Below the pieces are notes generated by a model. The model ran no database searches, had not been told where the DNA came from, and saw nothing but the letters and a program-made list of their open reading frames with translations. The position numbers and the translations under genes are program-made. DNA of 64,000 bases from Demequina sp. B12 (lineage in GTDB: Bacteria > Actinomycetota > Actinomycetes > Actinomycetales > Demequinaceae): contig NZ_JAPEHU010000003.1 of assembly GCF_028823635.1 (NCBI RefSeq), positions 346,971-410,970 on the forward strand, in the 5' to 3' direction. Positions 26,739-38,092 of this stretch are shown in pieces. Positions within the stretch are counted from its first letter, which is position 1. The number at the start of each line of letters is the position of its first letter.

Positions 26739-27265
26739 GGGCTTCCCGGGACGTGAGCGGGAGCGGCAGCATCGACGGTCACGACCATCGGAATAGCGCG
26801 ACGAACCAGATCGGGGACGCCTGGAAGCGGAACGTCGATGCGGACGTGCGCAAGAATCTCCGATCCCGGGGCTAGGCACTCACCTTCACAGGAGAGGGCA
26901 AGATCTGGCGGCGTGACACCGAAGTCTTCCGCGATGAGCAGGGCGGACCCGTGTGCCTGCTCCACTCCGGCCTCATACGCGACGAGCGCTGGCGTGCCGT
27001 GGTCGATGCTGTCGATACCGGTCGAGACAACCGTCCGCGAAGCGGAGCGGGCGATGGATTCCGCGGCGTAGGTGGCGGCTTGAATCTGGGCCAAGCTGAT
27101 GATGAGGTACGTGAGCGGGATGAGGGCGAGTACCGCGATGCCAAGGAACTCCACGATCGCTCCCCCGCGGTCATCGGCCACCCGCAACTGACGAGGGCTT
27201 CGGACTACCCGCCACCAGCGCGACCTCCGCGAGCGCTGACGGCCCTCCACGCGGCTGCCCATCAT
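26735..27265 (-). CDS. TadE-like pseudopilin-type protein
   Basis: A 176-residue protein with a basic cytoplasmic N terminus, the TadE motif RGGAIVEFLGIAVL at about residue 35 and one membrane helix, then an extracellular domain with one Cys pair (CEGEC). TadE proteins are minor pseudopilins of Flp/Tad machines. The conserved Glu of the motif is present. The start at 27265 overlaps the preceding stop by 4 bp. Confidence 0.8.
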   Translation of the reverse strand: MMGSRVEGRQRSRRSRWWRVVRSPRQLRVADDRGGAIVEFLGIAVLALIPLTYLIISLAQIQAATYAAESIARSASRTVVSTGIDSIDHGTPALVAYEAGVEQAHGSALLIAEDFGVTPPDLALSCEGECLAPGSEILAHVRIDVPLPGVPDLVRRAIPMVVTVDAAAPAHVPGSP

Positions 27266-27654
27266 GTGCGCCCTTCCTCGATGGCTCGTCCGGTCACTGC
27301 AATGCGCCCCGCTCCCCACATGCCCACCAGGGGGACGGGAGCCGACACCGTCACGGACGCGACGGACACGCCGGAGATGGATTCTTCCCGCCCTTCCGCC
27401 TCGACACTGATGGACCCGAGCGACTGTTGGGCAAGGTCGATCGCTCGCGCCGCCCCGTCCGCAGGACTCCGGTCCGCGAGCGCAGCATGTTGGGCGCCTG
27501 CGCTTGCCGTGGATTGCAGTGTGTTGCGGACGTGGAGAGCGAAGACCAACTGGATGAGTGCCAAGCCGATGATGACCACCATGATGGCAACGCCAAGGAA
27601 CTCTACGAGGGCGCTGCCCTGGTCGTTGCCCCTAGTTGCCCGTAACCGATTCAA
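27262..27654 (-). CDS. TadE-like pseudopilin-type protein
   Basis: About 130 residues, with the TadE motif QGSALVEFLGVAIM near residue 12 followed by one membrane helix and an extracellular domain. The start is uncertain. TTG at 27654 gives the short basic N terminus normal for the family and overlaps the upstream small gene by 23 nt; an ATG at 27714 in the same frame would add 20 residues. The pairing with a second TadE-like gene is common in actinobacterial Tad loci. Confidence 0.7.
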   Translation of the reverse strand: MNRLRATRGNDQGSALVEFLGVAIMVVIIGLALIQLVFALHVRNTLQSTASAGAQHAALADRSPADGAARAIDLAQQSLGSISVEAEGREESISGVSVASVTVSAPVPLVGMWGAGRIAVTGRAIEEGRT

Positions 27655-27835
27655 TGGCCGAGTCGAAGAGGTTCGATAGCGCAGGCTCAGCGACCGCCCA
27701 CAGCACCGCCACAAGTCCAGCCGACATCAGCGTGATCAAGACCCACCCGGGCACATCCCCGCGGTCGGAACGGGCGTCAGCGAGTCGTCTCGCGACAGCT
27801 CCGGCCGCGCGATCTTTCCAGGTATTTTCCTTCAT
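27632..27835 (-). CDS. Small Flp-like/DUF4244-type protein
   Basis: A 67-residue protein with a basic N terminus, a single hydrophobic segment (about residues 30-50) and a short acidic tail. In position and size it corresponds to the Flp pilin or DUF4244-like small protein of actinobacterial Tad operons, lying between tadC and tadE. The glutamate five residues after the cleavage site, typical of true Flp pilins, is not seen, so it may not be processed the same way. GAAGGAAG precedes the ATG. Confidence 0.7.
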   Translation of the reverse strand: MKENTWKDRAAGAVARRLADARSDRGDVPGWVLITLMSAGLVAVLWAVAEPALSNLFDSAIESVTGN

Positions 27836-27908
27836 GTCTTCCTTCTTCAGAGTGGGGCCACGACAACGTTCCGAGACGCCGCGCGGCGATTGCTGATGAG
27901 CGGTGGCA

Positions 27909-28826
27909 CTACAGGCGTAGCGCCACCAAGCCGGGAAACACGGCAAAGACCACGGTGACCGGGAGGATCAGGAACACCACGGGGACGAGCATCGCGAGCT
28001 CACGTTTTCCGCCCTCCTCGATCAGGGCATCGCGTCGCTGGGTCCGCACGTCCTGAGCTTGTGCCCGCAACACGTGAGACAACGGGGTGCCACGTTCTAC
28101 TGCGGTCGCGATTCCGTCCGCGAACCGCGAGAGTGCGGGCACGTGGAGGCTCGCGGCCATCTCTTGCAACGCCGCAGGTAGCCGCTGCCCCGCCCGCACG
28201 GCGTTGAGCGCTCCGTCGAGTTCTCGACTCATGACTCCATCGGTGAGCCGAACGACGCGTTCGAGTGCAGGCGCCGCGGCCTCGCCTGCGCTTACCGCGA
28301 GCGCGAGCAGGTCCGCAATCGCGGGCAACTCTGCGAGGATGTGTCGCCTTCTCACTGCGACTGCGCGGGACAGCAGGGCATCACGCGCGATCACACCCCC
28401 AGCGGTGGCCACCACCACGAGAACGGTCAACGACAGCACGCCGGACTGGCGCGTGGCGGACAGGACGAGTGCGGCGAGAAGCCCTGCGCCCATCCCGGCC
28501 ACACCACACAGCACTTGCTGAGCGCGGTACTGCTCGACAGTGAGGTGACTGCCGCTGCGCCGCAGGCGGGTCCGGATCTGTTCCGTGGGTGATCCGTACC
28601 GAGACAGCAGCGGTGATGCGTCACGCACCACGGGGGCGAGGAGGCGTTCCAGAGTGGGCCATGGGGTGACGGTGACTGACCGGCGCGCGATCTCGTCGCT
28701 CGCACTCGCTCGCACGTAGGGCGCTATTCGCGCGTCAAAGAGTGTGCGCCGAGAACGCGTCCACAGGTACACGCACCACAGCCCGAGCCCCAGCAGCGAG
28801 CCCCACAGCATCGCCTGACCCGTCAC
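27909..28826 (-). CDS. tadC: TadC-like type II/IV secretion membrane protein
   Basis: A 305-residue inner-membrane protein of the T2SSF family, the platform on which the Tad ATPase works. It has an N-terminal membrane helix, the cytoplasmic four-helix GspF domain (about 150-260, with ELPAIADLLALAVSAGE) and two C-terminal helices. The GTG start at 28826 overlaps the tadB stop (GTGA); an ATG five codons later is also possible. Confidence 0.82.
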   Translation of the reverse strand: MTGQAMLWGSLLGLGLWCVYLWTRSRRTLFDARIAPYVRASASDEIARRSVTVTPWPTLERLLAPVVRDASPLLSRYGSPTEQIRTRLRRSGSHLTVEQYRAQQVLCGVAGMGAGLLAALVLSATRQSGVLSLTVLVVVATAGGVIARDALLSRAVAVRRRHILAELPAIADLLALAVSAGEAAAPALERVVRLTDGVMSRELDGALNAVRAGQRLPAALQEMAASLHVPALSRFADGIATAVERGTPLSHVLRAQAQDVRTQRRDALIEEGGKRELAMLVPVVFLILPVTVVFAVFPGLVALRL

Positions 28827-29683
28827 CGCAGTACCCGCTGCTCGGTCGTGAGCCGCCCTGCCCTCATCATCAGGCGATATGCCACCACGGTGCACCCGCC
28901 GCCCACGCCGAGGACCAGCACACCCGCGGCAGAGTTGTAGGCATCAGCGTTGCCGCCGCGTGCAGCCAGCAGTGCCAACAACACCCAGGGTGCGGCTACA
29001 GCCAAGCGCGCGGCGTTCACGGTCCAGCTCTGGCGGGCCTCCAGTTCACCCCGCACCCGCGCATCTTCCCGGAGAAACTCCGCCAAGGTTCGCAACACGT
29101 GGCCCACATCGGTCCCGCCCACGTCTCGGGTCAGTCGCAAGGTCTCGACGATGCGGTCAGCGACCGGGTCAGCCAGGCGCGCTTTAAGCAAGTCAAGGCA
29201 GTCACCAAACCGGCCCGATGCTCGATAGTCCGCCGCGAACAACACGAACGGCTCACGAAGCTCACGCGGGCCACGCTCGCCCAGTTGAGAGATCGCCTCG
29301 GGAAGCGCGAGGCCCGCCCGGATTCCTGACGCCAACGTGTCGACTGCGTCTGGCCACAGATGACGTGCGGCCTGAACCCGTTGACGTGCCCTCATCGCGA
29401 CTAAAGCAAATGGCGCACGTGAGGCAAGGACGGCGAAGCACAGGGCGATGATCGGAGACCCGGTGAGCCCAAGCGCCACGACCAGCACCAGTGCGCCCAG
29501 CGCTACGGCCGTCGCGATCAAGCCCTGGGGAGTGACAGCACCGGCCCCTGCGAGAACCAACCGGTCGGCAGTCCGGGCGTGCCACCCATCACTCCGCACG
29601 CGGGCATCCTGAGGCAGTGGCCACCACGACCACCACACCAGACACAGTCCGACACCGAGCACGAGTCCCCACACGGCTCCCAT
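28823..29683 (-). CDS. tadB: TadB-like type II/IV secretion membrane protein
   Basis: A 286-residue T2SSF-family membrane protein and probable partner of TadC in the Flp assembly platform. Membrane segments are visible at about 1-20, 50-95, 225-245 and 250-275, with the conserved cytoplasmic core WPDAVDTLASGIRAGLALPE near residue 110. It starts 5 bp after the cpaF stop codon. Confidence 0.82.
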   Translation of the reverse strand: MGAVWGLVLGVGLCLVWWSWWPLPQDARVRSDGWHARTADRLVLAGAGAVTPQGLIATAVALGALVLVVALGLTGSPIIALCFAVLASRAPFALVAMRARQRVQAARHLWPDAVDTLASGIRAGLALPEAISQLGERGPRELREPFVLFAADYRASGRFGDCLDLLKARLADPVADRIVETLRLTRDVGGTDVGHVLRTLAEFLREDARVRGELEARQSWTVNAARLAVAAPWVLLALLAARGGNADAYNSAAGVLVLGVGGGCTVVAYRLMMRAGRLTTEQRVLR

Positions 29684-29688
29684 CGCTG

Positions 29689-30852
29689 CTACACCCCCGA
29701 CTTCACGAGCACGGTGCCGTCGTGGCGGAAGACCGGCGCCAGGGAAATCACTCCCCCGTCGACGTTCCCCGGCACATGAACGATCTCGTGAACGTACCGG
29801 TGGCCCTCGCGCCCGCGCCGCAGATGCACGACCAAGTCAACGGACGCGGCAACGGTGGGGACCACGAAACGATCCGTGACGTTCTCTCCCGCAAGGAGTG
29901 GCAGCGTGCACAGTTTGGTGATGGCATCGCGTGCGGAGTTGGCGTGGACAGTACACATGCCGGGCACGCCAGAGTTCAGCGCAATAAGGAGGTCGAGCGC
30001 TTCTGCCTCGCGGACCTCCCCCACGATGATGCGGTCTGGCCGCATGCGAAGGGCTTCTTTGACCAGACGCCGCAGCGGAATCTCCCCCGTGCCTTCGAGG
30101 GATGACTGCCGGCATTGCAGAGCCACCGTGTCACGGGAGGCGGGAGTGAGTTCGAAGACCTCTTCACATGTGACGACACGCTCGCGGGCGGGCAGTGCGC
30201 CCGTCAGTGCGTTGAGCATCGTGGTTTTGCCTGCCTGTGTCGCGCCTGACACCAGAACGTTGGCACCGTCGGCGATGGCACTGGTCAGGAACGCGGCCGC
30301 CGGCGACGAGAGACTGCCCAGCGCCACCATGTCCGCCAGCGACGCGGCACGCGCCACAAACTTGCGAATGTTGACGGCCCAGTGCCGGCGAGTGACGTCG
30401 GGAATGACCACATGCAGGCGTTCACCGCCAGGCAGGGTCGCATCCACGAACGGTGACGACAGATCGAGTCGACGGCCAGAACTCTTGAGCATGCGCTCCA
30501 CAAGGTCACGCACGCTGTCATCGGTGAGCAACGTGGTGGTCAGTTCAGAGCGTCCGGCCTTCGCGACAAACACCTGTGTGGGCGAGTTGATCCAGATCTC
30601 CTCGACCTCAGGATCATCCAGGTAGCGCTGGAGCGGACCCAAGCCCGCCACCGAGTCCACCACTGACCGCGACAGTGCTGCAGCATCGGCCACCGGAGCC
30701 ACGCTCCCGGTCAATGACTGCGCATCCCACTGCGCCAGTGCCTCATCCACCATGACCCGCACGGATGCCACGTCTTGGATGGGGTCAACCCCAGTTTCAC
30801 GAATACGTTGGCGCACCTGAGACTCAATCAGTGCTGCCGCCTCCCCTGTCAT
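29689..30852 (-). CDS. cpaF: CpaF/TadA-type secretion ATPase
   Basis: The hexameric ATPase that powers pilus assembly. The 387-residue protein has the N-terminal three-helix region, then GLGPLQRYLDDPEVEEIWIN, and the RecA-like domain with Walker A SGATQAGKTTMLNAL, Walker B RIIVGEVREAEA and the His-box MCTVHANSA. All key residues are present. The ATG at 30852 is preferred to GTG at 30858, which is too close to the only purine-rich stretch upstream. It is the first gene of the Tad operon; no TadZ/Ssd-like gene or prepilin peptidase is present in the window. Confidence 0.93.
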   Translation of the reverse strand: MTGEAAALIESQVRQRIRETGVDPIQDVASVRVMVDEALAQWDAQSLTGSVAPVADAAALSRSVVDSVAGLGPLQRYLDDPEVEEIWINSPTQVFVAKAGRSELTTTLLTDDSVRDLVERMLKSSGRRLDLSSPFVDATLPGGERLHVVIPDVTRRHWAVNIRKFVARAASLADMVALGSLSSPAAAFLTSAIADGANVLVSGATQAGKTTMLNALTGALPARERVVTCEEVFELTPASRDTVALQCRQSSLEGTGEIPLRRLVKEALRMRPDRIIVGEVREAEALDLLIALNSGVPGMCTVHANSARDAITKLCTLPLLAGENVTDRFVVPTVAASVDLVVHLRRGREGHRYVHEIVHVPGNVDGGVISLAPVFRHDGTVLVKSGV

Positions 30853-30956
30853 AGGCACCGACCCTAGGAAGGTTCACTCACAGACGCGAGAGGGTCAGGA
30901 CGATCTGTGGATAACTCCCCCACGCCCAGGTCAGCGCGGTGTGCCACCATGAACAG

Positions 30957-31652
30957 ATGTGCGGACGCTACGGGAACTTCCTCACGGAACAGGAACTGGT
31001 CGATCACTTCCACATCGCTGCCGTAGCAGACGAGCCGCGCCTGTTCGATCCCAACTGGAACGTCTCCCCTACCCAACTGGTAGCGATCGTGGTGCCAGGC
31101 AAGGAAGACGACCCCGGTCGCAGGCTGGAAGCGGCCCGCTGGGGCCTGGTGCCGTCCTGGGCCAAGGACCCCAGCATTGGCTCACGCATGATCAACGCGC
31201 GTTCGGAGACCGTGGCAGACAAGCCATCGTTCCGCTCCGCGTTCGCGAAGCGGCGCTGCATTGTTCCGGCAAGTGGCTACTTTGAATGGCAGACCAGCGA
31301 GGCTGGCAAGCAGCCGTTCTGGATTCACTCAGCAGACGAGGCCCCGCTGGCGTTTGCGGGACTGTACGAGTTCTGGCGGGACAAAGCCTTGGGCGATGCC
31401 GCACCTTGGCTAGTGACGACGACCATCATGACCACCGCGGCCCGTGGGCCCATGCGGGACATCCACGACCGCCAGCCCGTCATGCTGGACCACGATGCGA
31501 CGGACGCTTGGCTCGATCGTGGCAGCGACCAAGGAACGTTGTTTGATGTGATTTCCGTCCCATCGCCGGAACTTGCCTGGCATCCGGTGCGTCCTGAAGT
31601 GGGAAGTCCCAAGAACAACGGGCCGGAAAACGTGGTGCGCTACGTGGCGTAG
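30957..31652 (+). CDS. SRAP domain protein (HMCES/YedK family)
   Basis: A 231-residue SRAP protein. The family forms a thiazolidine crosslink to abasic sites in single-stranded DNA through the N-terminal cysteine, protecting forks from breakage. Here Met1 is followed by Cys2 (MCGRYGNF), with the conserved INARSET, GYFEWQ and MLDHD segments of the active site. The start is fixed by this requirement for Cys2; an in-frame ATG 6 codons upstream would bury it. Divergent from the Tad operon. Confidence 0.95.
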   Translation: MCGRYGNFLTEQELVDHFHIAAVADEPRLFDPNWNVSPTQLVAIVVPGKEDDPGRRLEAARWGLVPSWAKDPSIGSRMINARSETVADKPSFRSAFAKRRCIVPASGYFEWQTSEAGKQPFWIHSADEAPLAFAGLYEFWRDKALGDAAPWLVTTTIMTTAARGPMRDIHDRQPVMLDHDATDAWLDRGSDQGTLFDVISVPSPELAWHPVRPEVGSPKNNGPENVVRYVA

Positions 31653-31729
31653 CACTTACTGCATTGACCTGCGCCGTTGATACGATCAAAGGCACCCGTG
31701 TGAACGCACGCCATGGCCAAAGGAGCATC

Positions 31730-32446
31730 ATGATCAGGGTCGGTATCGCGGAAGACGTCGCGGCCAACCGCACAGACCTGCTGAACCATCTGGCCAGGTA
31801 CTCCGAGGAAAACGGCACCGAGTTCGATATCAGCGAGTACGAGGACGGCGCGGACCTGGTCGAGAACTACCGCCCGCGGTTCGACATCCTGTTCCTCGAC
31901 GTCGAAATGGCCCGCATGGACGGTCTGGAATCGGCCCGTCGGATCCGCCAAACAGACCCTGAAGTCATCATCATCTTTGTGACCAACATGGCGCAGTACG
32001 CCATCAAGGGTTACCAAGTCGACGCGCTGTCCTACTTAGTGAAGCCCGTGCCGTACTTTGCGTTTGCCCAGGAGCTCACCCGGTCGCTGTCCAGGTTGCG
32101 CCGTCCCGAAGACGACGCTGTGATGCTGAACGTAGGCGGGCGGGTTGCTCGCCTTGCTGTGGCGGACATCGTGTACGTGGAGTCCGTGAAGCACCGCATC
32201 ACTGTGCACACGTTGGACTCCGAGTACGCATTCTCCGGCACACTCAAAGCTGTCGAGGAAGAACTGGAAGGCCGCGGGTTCTACCGGTCCAACAACTGTT
32301 ACATCGTGAACTTGCGGCACGTCACCTCGGTGGAGCCTGCCAGCTGCGTGATGACGGGCGGGGCGGAGCTGGCGGTGAGCCGGCCACGACGTAAGGGCTT
32401 CCTCGATGCGCTGACAGACGACGTAGACCGCCGGGCCCGCACATGA
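31730..32446 (+). CDS. LytTR-family response regulator
   Basis: A 238-residue two-component regulator with a receiver domain (about 1-120, phosphoacceptor Asp57 in LFLDVEMARMDG, conserved Lys in SYLVKPVP) and a LytTR DNA-binding domain (about 135-235, with IVYVESVKHRITVH and FYRSNNCYIVNL). Such AgrA/LytR-type regulators usually control surface or secreted functions. AAAGGAG lies before the ATG. The partner kinase gene begins 22 bp downstream. Confidence 0.94.
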   Translation: MIRVGIAEDVAANRTDLLNHLARYSEENGTEFDISEYEDGADLVENYRPRFDILFLDVEMARMDGLESARRIRQTDPEVIIIFVTNMAQYAIKGYQVDALSYLVKPVPYFAFAQELTRSLSRLRRPEDDAVMLNVGGRVARLAVADIVYVESVKHRITVHTLDSEYAFSGTLKAVEEELEGRGFYRSNNCYIVNLRHVTSVEPASCVMTGGAELAVSRPRRKGFLDALTDDVDRRART

Positions 32447-32468
32447 ACCGCCGCATCCAGGCCCACCC

Positions 32469-33795
32469 ATGATCGTCGACGCACTTCCCGACATCCCGCG
32501 CCTGTTCACCGGCATTGCCGAATGGTCGGCCTGCATGGTGTACATCATGTTGATGCGGCCGCGGTGGGGCCGGTGGACCACCGTGGGGCTCTGCGCCGCG
32601 GGCCTTCCTGCGCTCATCGGCGTGCAGTTGCTGGCCGAGTCGCTGCCAAATGTGCTGTGGGTCCTGGGCATGGGGAATGGCGGTCGCCGCCATGTTCGGC
32701 TTCATTGTGGCGGTGGCCGATGTCCGGCCCCGGGAAGCGGGCGACCTCACGGCGCGCGCATTCGTCCTTGCCGAACTGGTCGCGTCCTTCGAGTGGCAAC
32801 TCCACGTGTTCTTCTTTGGTGCGGAGAACCGGCCCGCCCTGGAGTATTTGCTCTTGGGCGGCATCTACATTGGCATCTTTGTGGCGGCTTTCCTCGCGGA
32901 ACGCGGCCACTTCCCGCGCGACAATCCCCTGCCGATCGACACCCGCACACTCATCAGCGTGATTGCTGTCGCGGCCGTGACGTTCTTGATGTCGAATCTG
33001 TCGTTCGTGACCACGTCCACACCATTTTCTGGACGCTTGGATCCGGAGGTGTTCTACATCCGCACCCTGGTCGACCTCTGTGGGTTCGTGATCTTGTTCG
33101 CGTTACGCGGTCAACGGCTTGAGCTGCACCGCTCCCAAGAAGTCGCCACCATCTCCATGATGCTGTCCAACCAGCGCGAACGATATTTGCAGTCCAAGCA
33201 CGACATCGATGAGGTCAACCGCAAATATCACGACCTCAAGCACTACATTCATGCGTTCCGTGCCGAACAAGACCCTGGTGAACGCGCCCGGTACATCGAC
33301 CAACTTGAAGAGTCCATCAAGGGCTTTGAACGCACCACGCTGGATACCGGCAATCCGGTGCTCGACACCATGCTCATGTCCAAGAGCCAGCAAGCCGATC
33401 GCTACGACATCACGATGACGATCGTTGCGGACGGGTCGGCTGTGGCGTTCGTGGACGCCATGGACCTGGTCACGATCATCGGCAACGCGCTCGACAACGC
33501 CATCGAAGCTGTCTCCAAAGTCCACACCCGCGATCAGCGCCTCATCCGAGTCGCTATTCACCGTCAGGATTCCTTGACGCTGGTTCGCGTCGAAAACTAT
33601 TTCACCGGCAGCCTCCGCACCGCGCACGGCCTGCCCGTCACGTCCAAGGGCGACTCCCGCCACCACGGCTACGGACTCAAGAACGTGCGCGACACCGCCG
33701 AACGGTACGGCGGATCACTCACCGTCCGTGTGGAAGACGACTGGTTTGTGCTCCGTGTCCTGCTTCCCGTCCCCGCCACCAAGAACCGCTCATGA
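32469..33795 (+). CDS. GHKL sensor histidine kinase with an apparent frameshift
   Basis: Read across one base, this is a kinase of about 440 residues with seven membrane segments and a C-terminal AgrC-like GHKL domain: H-box YHDLKHYIHAFR, N-box IGNALDNAIEAV and G-box HHGYGLKNV. The first 67 codons from 32469 hold membrane segments 1-2 and half of 3. The rest is in the +1 frame, which alone opens only at 32650. The switch point is a GGGG run (32672-32675); with three G the sequence reads smoothly through the third helix. Either the run has gained a base (mutation, phase variation or sequencing error), or a shorter five-helix kinase is made from 32650. It pairs with the adjacent LytTR regulator. 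Confidence 0.8.
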
Positions 33796-35102
33796 GCGCC
33801 CGTACCCGCGCATCGGCCCTCCCCTGGCGCGCCACTGCCACGGTGGCTACAGCCGCTGCACTGAGCTTGTCCGCGTGTAGCGCCGATGCCCCGGTTGAGA
33901 CTGGCGTCGAGGTGACGGCAGCGGAGGACTCCCCCACGGGCTTCGAGGCCACGTTCCGCTTTGAGGCGCCAGAAGCCGAGCAGGTGTGGCTGGGTGGCGA
34001 TGTGTATTTCACCCGCCCGGACCTGATTGAGATTCAGGGGTCGCAGTCGTCCTGGCTCGGGGATGAATGGCAGCCGGGAGATGTGTCCCACACGCCCCTG
34101 GCCGCCGATCTAGCCCCGCTCACCCAAGGCGACGACGGTGTGTGGGAGATCACCATGGCCGTGCCCGCAGGCATGTGGTCCTACGGGTTCATCACGGAGC
34201 CGTGCAGCCTGATCTACCTGTGCTCCATGACCGCAGACCCCACCAACCCTGCGCCACTCGAGCCCACCAGCATCACGTACAGCGCACCGCTCTCTCAGCT
34301 GTTTGTCCCCACCGATTCCTCGCATCCCACGTACGACGCCGACACTCAGATCCCCCTCGATGCCGCAAGCCAAGGCACCGTCGAGATGCACACCTACGAC
34401 TCCACCGTGTCGGTGAGCCCCGCCGGTTCTCACTCACTCGGGGTGTACCTCCCACCCGATTGGGACGCCACCCGCTCCGAGCCGTATCCCCTGCTGGTCT
34501 TATCCCACGGAGCAGGTGGTGACGCTGCCTCCTGGTTCAACGACGGCGGGGCCGCCACCCAGTTCGACCACGCCATCGCCTCTGGTGCCATGGAGCCTTT
34601 CGTTGCCGTCACGACCGATTTCAATGGCCTGAGCGAGCAAGGAATGACGGACCCAGAGTTCTTCGACCTCTACGCCACGGAGTTGCTCGACAACGTGCTG
34701 CCGTATGTCGAAAACACCTTCCACACCACCAGCGACCCTGACCGCCGCGCATTCGTAGGGCTGTCGATGGGTGGGCGCGTGTCCGAACACCTCCTCCACA
34801 CCCAGCCGGGCCTCTTCGCTGAGTACGGCATCTGGTCCGTTCCCCTCGCTGTTCAGCACACGGCAGCCGCCGATCTGACGGACGCCGCACTGACGGCTGC
34901 CGCGACACCTCAGCGAATCCATCTGGGGTCAGGCACAGAAGATGCACTCGCTCCGGATGACGACGTGTTCACCGACTGGGCCGCCGCCTATTCAGCACAC
35001 GGGACAGACGCCTCCACTTTCATGATTCACGGCGGACACACGTGGTGGGTGTGGCGTCAGATGCTGGCTGACTTCCTCGCAGGGTCCGCGTTCACCCAGT
35101 AA
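33792..35102 (+). CDS. Lipoprotein esterase (esterase D/feruloyl esterase-like)
   Basis: A 436-residue exported lipoprotein (signal to about residue 28, lipobox LSLSAC) with an N-terminal beta-sandwich like glycogen-branching-enzyme E-set domains (about 50-140, QVWLGGDVYF and PAGMWSYGF), and an alpha/beta hydrolase domain similar to CE1/enterochelin-esterase-type enzymes. The nucleophile serine is in FVGLSMGGRVS and the catalytic histidine in MIHGGHTWWVWR. It may remove acyl or feruloyl groups from plant or self glycans; the substrate is unknown. It overlaps the kinase stop by 4 bp, so it is probably in the same operon. Confidence 0.85.
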   Translation: MSARTRASALPWRATATVATAAALSLSACSADAPVETGVEVTAAEDSPTGFEATFRFEAPEAEQVWLGGDVYFTRPDLIEIQGSQSSWLGDEWQPGDVSHTPLAADLAPLTQGDDGVWEITMAVPAGMWSYGFITEPCSLIYLCSMTADPTNPAPLEPTSITYSAPLSQLFVPTDSSHPTYDADTQIPLDAASQGTVEMHTYDSTVSVSPAGSHSLGVYLPPDWDATRSEPYPLLVLSHGAGGDAASWFNDGGAATQFDHAIASGAMEPFVAVTTDFNGLSEQGMTDPEFFDLYATELLDNVLPYVENTFHTTSDPDRRAFVGLSMGGRVSEHLLHTQPGLFAEYGIWSVPLAVQHTAAADLTDAALTAAATPQRIHLGSGTEDALAPDDDVFTDWAAAYSAHGTDASTFMIHGGHTWWVWRQMLADFLAGSAFTQ

Positions 35103-35114
35103 CAGCGCTACGCG

Positions 35115-37302
<2,188 letters not shown>

Positions 37303-37318
37303 GCCATGTGTCCTTACA

Positions 37319-38080
37319 TCAGCGTGACGTGGCGCCGTCGTCGGCGTTGCCGTCACTTCCCACTCGTGCTTGATCTCCACCCTCTGCCGAGTCAACGTCC
37401 AGTTCCGCGGCAGCGTCGCCGGTAGCGGGCGTGGAGTGCGTCACAGCTGCACTGGCGGCGGGGACCTCCGCTGCGGCAGCTTCCACTGCCTCATCAGGAA
37501 CACGCTTGAAGATGATCTTGAAGATCGGGTAGAAGACCCAGAACGAGATCGCCGAGTTGATGATCATCGTCACCACGTCAGCGGTGGTCTCACCGGTCGC
37601 ACCCCAGCCCAGGGTGTCGATGAAGAAGTCGTACACCGGCACCTTGTAGAAGCCCTGAGCTGCCGCCGCGATGAACGTGATCGCGATGTACGCGATGAAG
37701 TACCACATGGCCGCGATCCACGGCGAGGTGTTCGACTTGAAGGTGATGTTGCGCTGCAGGAAGAAGTTGATGATCTGCGCAATGGCCAGCGTGATCTGGA
37801 CGGACAGGAAGTACGCCAGGCCACCGCCGCCACCGGTGGAGATCTCCCCAGCGGCGTAGTCGAACATGTAGTACTGCGAACCATCGAGGTTGGACCCCAC
37901 AGGCAGCACCTGGAAGTCCGTGTTCACTAGTTCGGTGCCGCTCAGCCAGCCACGCAGGATGGGCATCATGGCCAGCTGCAACACCGTCACAGCGTTGGAG
38001 AACACAAAGAACATCAGGAACTGGGCAGTCCCCGTGTGGCGCTCTTCAAATCGGCGCCACCACTTCGCAATCGCGGACAT
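37319..38080 (-). CDS. GtrA-like membrane protein
   Basis: A 253-residue protein with four main hydrophobic segments (about 20-45, 85-110, 120-145, 165-190) including the GtrA-type motif QIINFFLQRNITFKS. GtrA-family proteins are thought to move lipid-linked sugars across the membrane. Two features are unusual: a long loop of about 45 residues between the first two helices, and an acidic Ala-rich C-terminal tail of about 55 residues. AAGGAG precedes the ATG. It starts 12 bp after the GH3 stop codon. Confidence 0.82.
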   Translation of the reverse strand: MSAIAKWWRRFEERHTGTAQFLMFFVFSNAVTVLQLAMMPILRGWLSGTELVNTDFQVLPVGSNLDGSQYYMFDYAAGEISTGGGGGLAYFLSVQITLAIAQIINFFLQRNITFKSNTSPWIAAMWYFIAYIAITFIAAAAQGFYKVPVYDFFIDTLGWGATGETTADVVTMIINSAISFWVFYPIFKIIFKRVPDEAVEAAAAEVPAASAAVTHSTPATGDAAAELDVDSAEGGDQARVGSDGNADDGATSR

Positions 38081-38092
38081 GGGTGTTCTCCT

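Noticed and set aside
32469..33122. A separate 217-residue gene overlapping the kinase
   Set aside because: Only its first 67 codons look like protein (membrane helices); beyond the G run the frame becomes Arg/Gly/Pro-rich while the other frame continues the kinase.
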